A stretch of 64,000 bases of DNA, from contig CAKMXJ010000042.1 in assembly GCA_928724745.1 (NCBI GenBank), positions 124,001 to 188,000 of the forward strand, in the 5' to 3' direction. This DNA is from Anthracocystis setariae. Its lineage: Eukaryota; Basidiomycota; Ustilaginomycetes; Ustilaginales; Ustilaginaceae. This document shows, one piece after another, positions 12,668 to 24,169 of this stretch; positions within the stretch are counted from its first letter, which is position 1; each line of letters begins with the position of its first letter. Below the pieces are notes generated by a model, which saw nothing but the letters and a program-made list of their open reading frames with translations, did not search any database and was not told the origin of the DNA. The translations under genes and the position numbers were made by a program.

Positions 12668-15600
12668 GGAGTTGGAGCAGGAGCTGCGCCACCCGGAGCG
12701 GCACCAACAGCAGGCGTAGCAGACGTTGCCTTCCCAGCCTCTGGTGTAGCCGAAGGAGCAGCAGCAGCAGCCGGCGTGGCACCATCCGTCTTAGCGGGAC
12801 TGCTTGCGGTCGTCGCAGCTGCATCGCCAGCGGGTTTGTTGGCATCCGCACCGTTGGCAGGCTTTCCATTTGCCGTTGCCGCCGCCGCCGCAGCAGCAGC
12901 AGCTGCAGCAGCCTGCTGCTGTCTCGCCTGCTGCTGTGCAGCCCGCTGTGCAGCCATCAGACTCTGCCTCTTCATGGCGACAAAATCCTCCTTGGTCGTT
13001 CTCAGATAGAAGTACAGCGACTGTGGGAACGTCTTTGCAATCGACATGAGCATCTTCCTAGCAAACCTCGCCTCCTTGTGGCTCAAGCTCTGCAGCAGCT
13101 GCGGGATGAACGTGATCCAATACCAAATTGGCGCATCGCCCTTGAACCCTTCGAACGCCTGCCAGACGGTGCCCTTGTTGTCGTCGCACGACAGCAACCA
13201 CAGCACACGGATGAGCACCTTGCGCACCTTGGCGTTCTTGTACAGTCCGGCCGCCTGCAGATAGCAGCTGACCGCATTGCCCGCGGCCGAGAGTTCGTTG
13301 GGTCGATCGCGAAACAGTCGGTCGTTATACCTGCCCCACTCGGTCCAAGCCTTGGCGAGGTTGAGGTCCATCTGGATGGCCGTGGCAAACGCATGGTTCG
13401 CCTCGTCGTTGAGCCCCAGTCGAGCCATAAACATGCCCTTGAGCGTGAAAAACTCCGCCTTCTGCGGCGCGGCAAAGAACATGAGGTTGGTGTTGTTGAT
13501 CACATCCAGACCCTGCGTCAACTCGTTCGGGTTCTGGAAGTGACACTTGGCCTGCTCGCGCAGCTTCAAGAACGCCTCTTGGATCTCGATGTTGGGCAGC
13601 GTGTAGATCTTGGTGAGCGACGAGATGCACACGTCGTTCAGGTAATGCTTCCTCGCCACATGCGCGAATCGATTGATGATCCACGCGGTCTCGTGATAGC
13701 CTCGGTAGGCGTACGAGTTGGTGGAAGCATTCTGGCCATCCCTCTGCTGGATCACAGGCACTAGCGGGAGGTACGCTTTGTTGATCGCGCCAAACACGTG
13801 CTGCCTCCACGCCACCAAATCCGACCAAGCATTGATGTCGTCCCACAAGTTCGGCAACCGTTCGCGCCACGTTTGCATCTGCGCCTTGAGCTCGGCCGAC
13901 CTCTGATCCAGATTCGTCGCGTTGGTGTGCGCCAAGCTGGCAAAGATGGTGCTCGCCTCTTGCAGTTCGACAAACTGCTGGAAGATCTGCAACAGCGGCA
14001 CATGCGCCACGGTCACCGCGGTCGGCAACGAATGCCACTTCTTGAGCGTAAGCTGGATCGCCTCGTCGCAGATCCTACCGAACTCCGCCGGCTTATCCTG
14101 ACCCGACTGCGACTTCAACAACGCCATGTACGCCTCGAACACGCGACGTCTCGGCGTAGCGCTCGCCGACAAGCTCTCCAACGCCTGCTCGAGCGTCTCG
14201 CGCTCCGTCGTCCAATCGTACAACCGCCAAGCGCATTCGAGCAACAAATCGTTGTCGCCCTCCATCTTGGCCAGGTCCGTGAGGATGTCCCACTGCTGCA
14301 GCTTCTGCGCACAGAACACCCACTGGTCCTCCCACAGATGGTATTCGGCCTCGGTGAAGTTGAGCACACCGGAGCGCGCCTTGATCTGCGCGGTCTCGTA
14401 CTGCACCTGCGCCTGGCTCCACATCCCGATCTGCTCAAACGAGATGGCACTGTTGGTCTCGGCGTACACGCATCGTCTTCGCCAAAGACCGTAGAACATG
14501 TCTTCCTCCGAGAGCTCGGCGTACAACTCGGTGAGCGCGTCTTGCCCAGCTTCGCGGATCGCATCGTCCTGACGCGGCAACGACCTAAGCAAGTTCTGCA
14601 GAAGCTCGATCGAGGTGTGCCATGCATTGAAGTTGCGACCGAGATACTTGACGACGTGCGGGGGCAGCTCGAGTTGGGGCTTGCACGCGAGTGCACCCTC
14701 GAGCAGGGTCTGGACGACGTTGGGTCGTTTGCTGATCTGACGCAGGTTGTACTCGCGCGTCAGGACACCGATCAGAGCACGCGTGATATCGTCGTGATCC
14801 TTCCTCGTCATCGAACGCCACACGGCTGGGAAGAACGAGGCCCAGATCTGATGCGCAAGATCCTTATCCGTGTACAGCAGCGCCCGGATCGAGCCAATCA
14901 TCTCTCCCACCTGCAGACTCTTGAGCGTCGCGACAAAGCTGCTGCCACCTTTGCCCAGCTGCACGCTCGTGTGCGCCAGCAGCGGCCAGTTTGTATCGAC
15001 CGAGCCCAGCATCAGATCGAGCACCTGGCTGACCCAGTAGTGCTCAGCCAGATACTCCCAGCTCTGATGACCAAGCAAGTACTGCAGCCTGCCCGCAGCG
15101 CTACGCACCAGCGTGCGATCAAAGATGTCGATGAACTTCTGCCTCACCTGTGCATCCTTGTGCCTGCAACCCAGCAAGAACGCATTTTCGAGGCGCACCG
15201 TCAGCTCGGTCCTGGCAAACGCTGGGGTGGTGTAGATCGCGTGGATCAGATCCAAGTAATCCCTCAGCAGCTGGTCGTTGTCCCTCGACTCGAACGACAT
15301 CATCTTGAGCAAGATGCCCGCCTTCTCCTTGACGGTCGGGAACGCCTCGCGCTGCTCCAAGATCCACTTGGACATGGTCGACAGCAAGAAGCGGCACAAC
15401 TCCAGCGAACTCGAGCGTTCCACGAGCTGCACCAATGCGGACAGCAACCAACGTCGCTGGTCACCCAGATTCGAGATCCTCCGCTTGAGCAGCTCGAGCA
15501 CCAGCATGAGCAACTTGAGATTGGGATCGTTTGCCGGAACGGGCGCAGTAGCCGCCAGATGCTCCTTGGTCAGCTTACTGAGCGCCTTGCTCAGCGCCGG

Positions 15601-18600
15601 CAGGTGGGCGTCGATCTTTTCCGGCTTGCTCTGGCTCCACGCATCGAGCATACCGAACACGCTGTAGAGATGCTGGCTCTGCTTCAACCCGTCGGCGATG
15701 AGGTTGTCGGCAAAGTTGCGGAACGCTGCCAGCTCATCCGTTGCCTCATCCTTGGAATCCTTATTGGCAGACGCGTCCTCGTCATCCTTCTTGTCATCGG
15801 CACCGTCCATGTCGGCCTCTCCATCCGCGTCCTCCTCCGGAGGTGGGTCGGGAATGACGCGGAAGATGCGCTCGAGTACAGGCTTCTGCGCCTCCACGAG
15901 CGAGTCCTCGTCGGTGGCGGCACTCTTCTCGAGCAACTTCTGAAGCTGCGGCACGTGCGGAGCAATGTAGGCATCGGTCTTGTCCTCGACGACGATCTGA
16001 AGCGTGCGCAGCGCGTTGCAGATGACGGGCGTGTTTTGCTCGTTGATCTCGGTATGGATGAGCGGGCGCTGGAAAATGGAAAGTCGAACCTGCACATCGG
16101 ACCAGTACGGAGCCTTGAGAATCTCGGAAAGAAGGTTGGCGGCCTTGGATACGATGCCAGCCTTGGAGATGGGCTCCATGGACAGCGAGACGAACCGCAC
16201 CAGGAAGCCGACCGTCATCTCACGCAGATTCATGGGCATCAGGTACTCATGGTCGGCTGCGGTGAGACCGGCGTCGACCTCGGAATTTGCAGAAATCGCT
16301 GCTGGTGCAACCGTGCTCGAAGCGGGTGCAGAAGGCGAAGTGCTTTTGGCCGATGCTGTGATACCGGACTCGTCGATGCGAACCTTCTTGACCGCCGAAG
16401 GCTCCTCGGTACCATCCAGGCCACGCTTAGCAGTGGCGGCCTCCTCTACGGCCGCGCCATCCTCCTTGGCACCGTCAGCTTGAGCCTGCTGCGACCTGAC
16501 ATGCTCCTGCCTCCTCTTCTCCCACTTGTGCAGCAATTCGACGAGATCCACCGCCAACATCCTCGATTCGACATTCACGTTGGCCACCAAACCCAACTTG
16601 GTCAGGCTGCTGACGATGTGCGGGATGAACATCTCCCTGCTGCTGTAGAACAGATCGGCATGCCTCACCAGCAAACTGAGGATGGCGAACAGCTGACTGA
16701 CGTTGTGGCCTTCGTCAACCAGCTGACGCTTGGTCCACTTGGCCCACTGAGGCGGCTGTCCATTCTCACTAGCGCCAGCCCTCTTGGGCAATGCGGGCAC
16801 CAAAATATCCAACGCCTTCTTGACCATGCTCCTCCCTTCGGACTGGTGCGCACGCAGCAAGCCGAAGTACACCTGGCCGACGATCTTGATCGGACTCTCA
16901 AACATCTCGAGGAAGCGCGCGATAAAGATGTAGGCGACGTTCTTCACCGTGACGTCCTCGGCGGTCAGGTTGGCCCAGCCAAACTTGATCGTGTCCTTCT
17001 TCAGCTGGCCGTTCGGTGCAAGATGGTCGGAGCAGTGCTCGAGAATCATGGTGGACATGTGGAGGAGCTCGATGCGAAGTGCGTCGTCGGAGCAGAGTTC
17101 GTTGGCGGCTTTGGGGTTCTGGAAGGGCTTCCACATGCGATTGACGATCTGCGTGACGAGCTCGGCGTCGATGACTTCGACGTCGTCGGCGGCAGGAGCC
17201 GAAGCATCCTTCGCCTCGTCGGACGTTGTAGCAGCAGCATCGGTAGTGGCAGTGACAGTGGCAGTGGCAGTGGCAGTGGCAGTGGCAGCAACCGTCGTGC
17301 TGGCAGCTTCAGACTTCTTGTCCTCCTTGGCAGCGTCGTTCATCTCCACATCGCCGTCGCGATCCGACGCAGCAGGAGCGGGCGATGACTTTGGAGCGGC
17401 CGTAGCCTGTGCACTCTCCGCGGCGGGCGGGGGCGGACCATACGACGCCAACAACATCGGATTGATGAGCACCCTCAGTGCCTGCGTCTTGAGCGTCTGG
17501 CTCGCGTCCTTATCCTCGAACAGCGTCAGGAACCTTTCGAACATCTTCTTCTTGAACGAGTTGCTCGCCTTGACGCACAGATGCTCGTAGATAAACCTGG
17601 TGGCAAACGTGAGGTCGAACGCGATCTTGTACGTATAGGCATCCAGCACAGCGATGTACGCTTCCACGTGCGGTTCGATGCTGAGGTACGACAGGAAAAG
17701 CTCGATAAGCTGCTTGGTCTCGCTGGCGCTTCTCCGAACGGCCGTAGTAGCCGCAGCGGGGGTGCCAGCGGCAGGGGCAACGACTTTGGTGGCGCTGCTG
17801 TTGGCCTCGTCTCGTCTTCGCTTGCTGCTCGCCGGGCTCTTCCAAAGCGCAATGAGCTTCTCAAACACATCTTTGTTGGTGACGAGCCACTGGGGATCGC
17901 GGTCGACGAGCTGTTGGATGATGGCGACTCCCGCCTGCACCTGCGCTGCGGTAGCGTCGTCGGCGAACAACGGGAACAGCAGTTTTTCGCGGTTGTCGGT
18001 CACTTGGCTCCTCAGTTGCGGCCCGTCGTCGGACGCCAACGACAGCTTGACCACGCGCAGGAACTTGGGGTTGCTCAGCTTGTCTCCCTCAAAGAAGTAC
18101 GTTACCGCCTTGTCGGCAAACCGGTTCAGGAAGAGCGTCAGCGGCTTGGTGAACGGCGTGGGTCCAGCTCTGCGGAGCTGCGACTCGATCTCGGCGACGG
18201 TGGTGGTAAGCCGCGGCAGGAACTGGAACGACGCTTCGGGCAACAGACGGAACACATTGACGATGGCAACCAACGTCTTGATCTGTTCGTTGTCCCTGAG
18301 CGATCCAGCTGCGGCACGATGGAGCACCGCTGGCTCCGCCAAGCTCGTCAAGTGATCCAGCAGCTTGGTGCCGATCTCGACCTTGAAGTAGTTGGTCAAC
18401 AGCTGCAGCAACCTCGCCAAACCTTCGAGTCCCGATGCGGTGAGACGATTGCGATCCGCCAACGTCATCAGGATGGGCCTCAGCCCACTCTGCAGCAAAT
18501 CCTTGGGCAGCTTGCTCTGCTGGCTCAGCACCGTCTTGAGCGACTCGTACGCCACCTGCACCACCTCTTCGCTCCTCGAGTAGAGACTCTTGAAGTAGAC

Positions 18601-21600
18601 CGAGATGATCTTCATCCTCATCTGCGTATGCTTTGCCGAGAGGAAATCGCCACACGCCATAGCCGACGAGAGCAGGCGAATCGCAACGACGCGCAACTTG
18701 GTCACGGCGATCATGTTCTTGTACTGCGACGTGCGGCCGATCAGCGCTTGGTCATCGGCGTCGGCTAGCGCCAACGCTTCGGTCAAGACGCGGTAGAGCT
18801 CCTCGTTGAACTCGGGTAACGGTGGCGTGAGGTTAAGTGCAAACGTGATGGCATCGATGTGACCGATCTGCATCCCGAACGGCAACGCTCGCAGCGGCTT
18901 GGTGAAGATGGGCTGCAGTAGACGATCTTTCTGCGGCGTCAGCAGCTCGGTGACGGTGCTCTTGCGTAGCTCGGCAAGCAGCTTGAACGCCGTCTGCGTG
19001 GTCGTGCGCACTGTGGCGTTGGAGCTCGACAGCTCAGGCACGAGGATACCGATGAGGTAGGTAAGATGACTCGGACGCTCCGGTGCCGCGGGTTCGGGCT
19101 TGCCATCCGCAGCGGGCGGCTTGACGGTATACGCCTGATGGATGACTTGGAGCAGCGTGTCGCTGACCTGGTCGATGTTGCCCGGTGGGTCGTTGGGCAT
19201 GTCCTTGAGCATAAACAGGAGAGCGCGGACGATCTCGAGCTGATGGTCGCGCACCCAGATCTGGCCGAGATCAGCCTGACGTACAAGCATGTCGACGCCG
19301 AGCCAACCGCCCGTCTTGCGCTGCCAGAGCTGCTCGTAGCACTGCGAGCAGAACTTGCTGGCGAACGAATGCATGACAATGTGGCCGAGGTCCGGACGCG
19401 TGGCGGGGGCCTTTTCGCACGCAGACAGGAATTCGCGAATGATGTGGAGCTGCAGCTCGATGAGGGGCGCAGGATCGTTGCCAGCCTCGTTGAGCGCTAG
19501 CGCATTGGTGAGACCTTCGAGCAACGAGGTGGTCATGGGCCACAGGTGACGGCTTGATGCGCCCGACGAGGACGGCATGTCACGCTTAATCTCGGCATGG
19601 AAGACATGCTTGCAGATGCCAAACAGATACTGGACCGCCTCATGCTTCAAATCGTCGGACCTGGTAGCATCGAACAAGCCCTTGATGAGCTTGCCAAACA
19701 CGGTCTCTCGGTCGGCATCCATGAGTGATCCATCGAGGAACAAGGCGGTGGTGTGCTTCAAGAGCTCAAAGGCATGCTTGCGATAGTAAGGATCGGTGCG
19801 TCGGATGTTGGCCAGCGCGAGCTCGGTGACAGGCGTGAGCGTCATGGACTGCGCCTTAGCGTCAAAGTGTACGGGGAAGGTGGGCGCCTTGTGCGAGATG
19901 TACGACAGCCTGGGCGGGTTCTGGAGGAGCTTGCGATTGCGACCGCCCATCTTGCCGAGGATGCGCATGGTGGTGTGCGAGTGCTGGTGGTTGTGCGGCA
20001 ACGGCTGCAGATGCTGCCACAGTGCCGCCATGATATCCTGCGCATAGGGTGCCATGATGGGATCCAAGAACTCTTGGGTGAGATTGTCGATGCACAGCTC
20101 AAGCGTGCGCAGACCCTGGCTGACGAGCTCGGTCGACGACTGCAGCGCCAAGACGAGCGGCTTCATGAGGTAGCCCAGGTAGGGCAGCAGGACGCTGAGA
20201 CGGACGGGCACGGTGAGGCAAAGATCGACAAAGACCTCCCTCCTGCTGGGCTCGGCGGCGTTGAGCAGGGCATTGAGGTTTTCGAGCAAGACGGGCAAGA
20301 GCGGGAGGACGTCCTTGTAGAGCAACTCGAAGCGACCGCCGCCGATGCTGCGGAAGAGAGCGCGGAGGAGCAAAAAGTAGTTGGTGGGTTCGTCGGCCTT
20401 GCTAGCGAGCTTCATGGACTCCATGATGAGGTGGCTGAGGTGAGGCTGAAGCACCACTTCGTTCTCTTCGGGGAAGATGGTGACGGCCATAAAGGCCATT
20501 TTGAAGAGGCGCAAGCTGATCGAGGCGTGCTTTTTGTCCGACTTGCCGAGTTCCTCGAGACGGTCTACGAGGAAGCGCAGCAGGATGCCGACGAAGCGTT
20601 TGGAGACGGCGTCGTTGCTGAGCAGGTTCTGGGGGATGCCGAGCAGCGTTGGCGAGTTGAGCATCTGTTGGAAGAGGAAAGGCATGTGCGTTGTGAAGAC
20701 CTCGTGGAACACCTGGGGCTCGAGGTCGATAAAGACGGTGGTGAAGAGATCGAGCACCTCCTTTTCCTCCCTGCCATCGCGGTCTTCATGCAGCGACCAA
20801 CACTTGACACCGTCTACGAGCAGCTTGCCAGCGGTAGCGCCGTCGGGGTGGGCAGCGTTGCGATGGCGAAGGACAGGGATGAGCGTCTTGAAGCCAAAGA
20901 GAATGTTGCGGAAGAGGAAGCGTGCGTCTTTGAGCGGGTCGCCTGCGGTGTCGAGCATGGTGGCGGCGGCTTGGATAGGTTTGCCTCGCTCGATGGCGAC
21001 GGCGTCGAGGGCATGGTTGGCTTGCGCTTGTTCGGAGTGGTGCTTGATCTGCCTTATGCGCTCCATGTCGGCACGCAGACGATGCAAGCTGGAGAGCTTT
21101 TCGACAAACACGTCGAGTATGGAGGCCAAGATGTCGGTAGCGCCGTCGGGATGCTTTGTGAGGATGGTTTCGACGAGGTTGAGGAGGAGCTTGACACACA
21201 TGGTCTGAATGCTGGGTGCGAGCGTCGAGTCGTGGAGGATGTGGGAGTGGATGTGGACGACGCGCACGAGCTGAGCGGGTGAGAGTTCCTGACGCACATG
21301 ATGGACGAGATCGGCGAGCATACTGATGGCAAGCGGACGCTGGGTCTCGTGGCAAGTGACGCCGGTGCCGATGAGCACTCGTTCGTCGAGGAGCGTATCG
21401 ATCTGGCCGACAAAGTGAGCGCGATACTCGGTGGAGAGGACGTGCCGTGTTGCGACGAGGAGCTCTTTGCGCGTCGCCGAGGCTTCGGGTGGGCAGTCTT
21501 TGAGAAGACGGACGCTGATCTCGGGGAGGACGTGTGCAAAGGGACGCATGACGGGAGCCGAGCCTCGCAGGACGTATGCCAAGAAGGACATGGTCTTGAC

Positions 21601-22581
21601 TTGGGCGACGATCATGTCGGTGTAGAGCGCGCGGTTCTTGATGCCTGGAGCGACGCCGACAAAGATCTCGCGGTTGGCCTTGGCGGCTTGGTGTGCCTGA
21701 CGTTGGGGTTTGGCCTGGAGGGAAAGACAGCTTTCGATGATAAGAGGTACAAAGACGTTGATGGCCTGTGCAACGACGGATCGGTAGCTCTGAAAGATGA
21801 GGACGATGACTATGGGACATTCGGTCAAGACTTTGAAGCTAGACATGGATTTGGGCAGCGGCTTTGTTGAGGTGGAGGTGGTAGCCGAGGGAGTGGATGC
21901 GACTGTGGTGGATGCTGCATCCGTTGCGGCGTTGACAGCGGGGGTGGTAGCGGCTGTTGGAGCAGAATCGGTAGCTGCGGTGGCTGATGTTGGTTGTGAA
22001 GAAGAAGTTGTGGTGGTGGTATCGGAGGAGGAGGTGGAAGCAGCTGGAGCGGATGCATTGAATTGGGAAGCTTCGGATTGGAAAGCGTGCTCGACAGTAT
22101 TGCTCATATTGCTGTAGAGGATTTTGACCAAGTCGAGAAAGGGCTGGACCTGATCGTGAAGCACAGCCTTGAAGGAGCGATGGAGATCGATGATGACCTT
22201 GAGTGCGAGCACGGCATTGTCCTCGTTGTCGTCGCGGAGGACGTTGAGCATGGCGGTCATGAGGGTATGTGCGTACGGCTTGAGCACCTCTTGCTGAGGC
22301 AGACGATGTGTTGTTTCGAGGATGATATGACGGAGACGCTGCTCGGACGCTTCTGCGGTGAAGCTGGATGGTGTGGAATCGAGCAACGAGACAAAAGCGG
22401 GGACGACGTGTTTGAGGAAGAGGGCGTAATCGAGATTTTGAAAGAGATCGACGAGTTCCTTGAGCTCAAAGGCGATGGGTAGTTTGGCCTTTGCATCTGT
22501 GGATTTGTCGAAAAGCTTTGTGGCAAGCTGTTCGACATCGGGCATGGTACGCCGGGATGGCGTGTCTGTTGACGACGCCAT
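10882..22581 (-). CDS. TRA1: SAGA/NuA4 activator-binding scaffold Tra1 (TRRAP)
   Basis: Giant PIKK-family pseudokinase, 3899 aa in one uninterrupted exon. It is the shared activator-recruitment subunit of the SAGA and NuA4 acetyltransferases. The start is taken at ATG 22581 (MASSTDTPSRRT); the frame continues upstream only through a TTG. The first ~2700 residues are HEAT-type helical repeats. The FAT domain runs about 2700-3280 (e.g. AEYHLWEDQWVFCAQKLQQW). An Ala/Gln-rich insert (about 3207-3324) precedes the PI3K-like domain from about 3490. In that domain the catalytic segment reads NRLPNRIHISRTSG and the DFG region reads AMSDVVP, so the ATP/Mg ligands are absent, as expected for Tra1. The protein ends in a FATC tail, NPSKLALQDPTWSPWL, preceded by a Thr-rich insert at about 10969-11040. 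Long open frames on the opposite strand are codon-bias shadows. Confidence 0.96.
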
Positions 22582-23099
22582 GGTTTGGTGACCACCAAGA
22601 TGGGCTGGCGTGGGTAAAGCAGAATAGGCGAGTGGTGGTGCTGCTACTACTAGGGTTGGAAGTGCATGAGAGCGAGGCTTGATGTTTAAGACGAGCGCGC
22701 CATCCAAGGTGAGGTGAGTTGGAAGGTATGAAAGATGGGATGGGATGGGATGGTGGATGGAAACGTCAAACTTGGCAGCGTTGAGCTGTCAAGCTTGGAT
22801 TTGCACTGTTAGATTTGTTGTTTGAAATGGCAGCAACGCGTTCAAATGTCACAAAAATCGATTCCAAGCTGAGCTGGGCGCGGTGGAGCGGGGCGGGGCG
22901 GGGGAATCGCAAAGCAGCGACAAAAGGTCTAAACTATCCCAACTCGCTCAGCTGTCACGTGAGCTCCAAAGCTGCTGATTTCCATCCAATTCCAATTATT
23001 AAGCCTGACATAATACAGTTTCATATATATATATATTTCATCAGAATAACCTAACATTGTCAAGAGGGTTGGTTCAATTCGGTGGACCAATTGTGATTC

Positions 23100-23131
<32 letters not shown>

Positions 23132-23456
23132 AGAGAGTGAGTGAGTGAGTGAGAGACAGAGAGAGAGAGAGAGAGAGCTCTTCATCTCGGATTTGGTCTG
23201 GCTCCACCTCTGTTCTTTATCTCATATCCACATCCACATCCTCATCCTCATCTTGCCATGGCCTGGCTCGCCATCGCTCAACCCATCAACCCACCTCATC
23301 CACCCTTGATGCAACCGATTGCCAGCTGGTAGACGCGTCCCCAAGTCGCGCACCTCGATCATCCTCATCCTCATCCTCATCCTACCTCCTCTTTCTTCTT
23401 TTCTCATCCTCTCACTGCTCGAGCAGCCAGCGCTAGCTGAGTAACCAACCAAAACC
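22582..23456. promoter_or_regulatory. Divergent promoter region TRA1 / PIK1
   Basis: 875 bp between divergent starts. It contains a CACGTG E-box at 22957-22962 (in GTCACGTGAG), a short TA repeat at about 23022-23036, an (AC)14 microsatellite at 23101-23128, GAGT/GTGA repeats to 23151 and a (GA)n tract to about 23178. On the TRA1 side two five-codon upstream frames start at about 22667 and 22702 (minus strand). On the PIK1 side a 24-codon upstream ORF is listed separately. Confidence 0.5.
23258..23332 (+). promoter_or_regulatory. Upstream ORF in the PIK1 leader
   Basis: A 24-codon frame starts at ATG 23258 in a strong initiation context (GCC-ATG-G) and ends at TAG 23330-23332, 124 bp before the PIK1 ATG. 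The peptide reads MAWLAIAQPINPPHPPLMQP, then four residues more. Whether it lies in the mature leader depends on the unmapped transcription start; CT-rich sequence both upstream and downstream allows either. Confidence 0.35.
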
Positions 23457-24137
23457 ATGGCGAGTCTCTTGCTTAGGCTCTTCCACTCGGACTACTTTTC
23501 TCCCCACCTCGCGCTCTCCTATCTGCGCACCTACTCGGACAATATCGGCATCACCTACTACCTCGTCAGCCAGCTCGAGTCCGCCTTTCCCTCGGACCAA
23601 GTCGAGTTCTACTGGCCTCAGCTCTGCCATCTCCTCATCACAAAGCCGTCCGAGTCGCGTGCGCTCGAATGCTTCATCCTCCGCAGATGCAACCAATCCG
23701 TCCACATCGCTCTCCTCACCCTCTGGATCTTCCAAGCCGCGCTCTCCGATCTTTCCTCCAACCCACACACCGCCTCCTTCCACATCTGCCATCGCGTCTT
23801 CAACCAATGCCAGCGCATCCTCTTCCAAGATCCCCTCGCCAACAACAACTCTTCTTCCAACAATGCCGCCGGTCCATCCAACTCCAATTCTAACCTCCTT
23901 CAAGCCGGTTTTCACACCTTGCTCAACACGCTGCCCACGTTGACCAACAGGCAAAAGGTGTCGCCGTATACGCCGCTCGCCAACATCGTCGGTATCGGCT
24001 CCATCATGGCCAGCACACCAGCCATGCCGCGTTTGGCTTCCATCACAGGCAATATCGCCATCGAGCAAGCAAGCCAACCTCCTGATACCATGCAGCATGC
24101 GCTGGCTTCCCGCGATGACCACCACCACCACCACCCC

Positions 24138-24169
<32 letters not shown>

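Noticed and set aside
11407..17388. Very long plus-strand open frames (785 and 1196 codons) opposite TRA1
   Set aside because: They are antisense shadows of TRA1 caused by GC-rich codon use. The translations lack any recognisable domain and are rich in His/Arg/Leu, while the minus frame is a clear Tra1.
19753..21282. 509-codon plus-strand frame opposite the N-terminal part of TRA1
   Set aside because: Same antisense effect: the Glu/Val/Leu-rich translation mirrors TRA1 helical codons, and no promoter or family match is seen.
22582..22707. Upstream extension of TRA1 beyond ATG 22581
   Set aside because: The extension can begin only at a TTG and interrupts with short upstream frames; the ATG at 22581 is followed by the expected Tra1 N-terminal helix.
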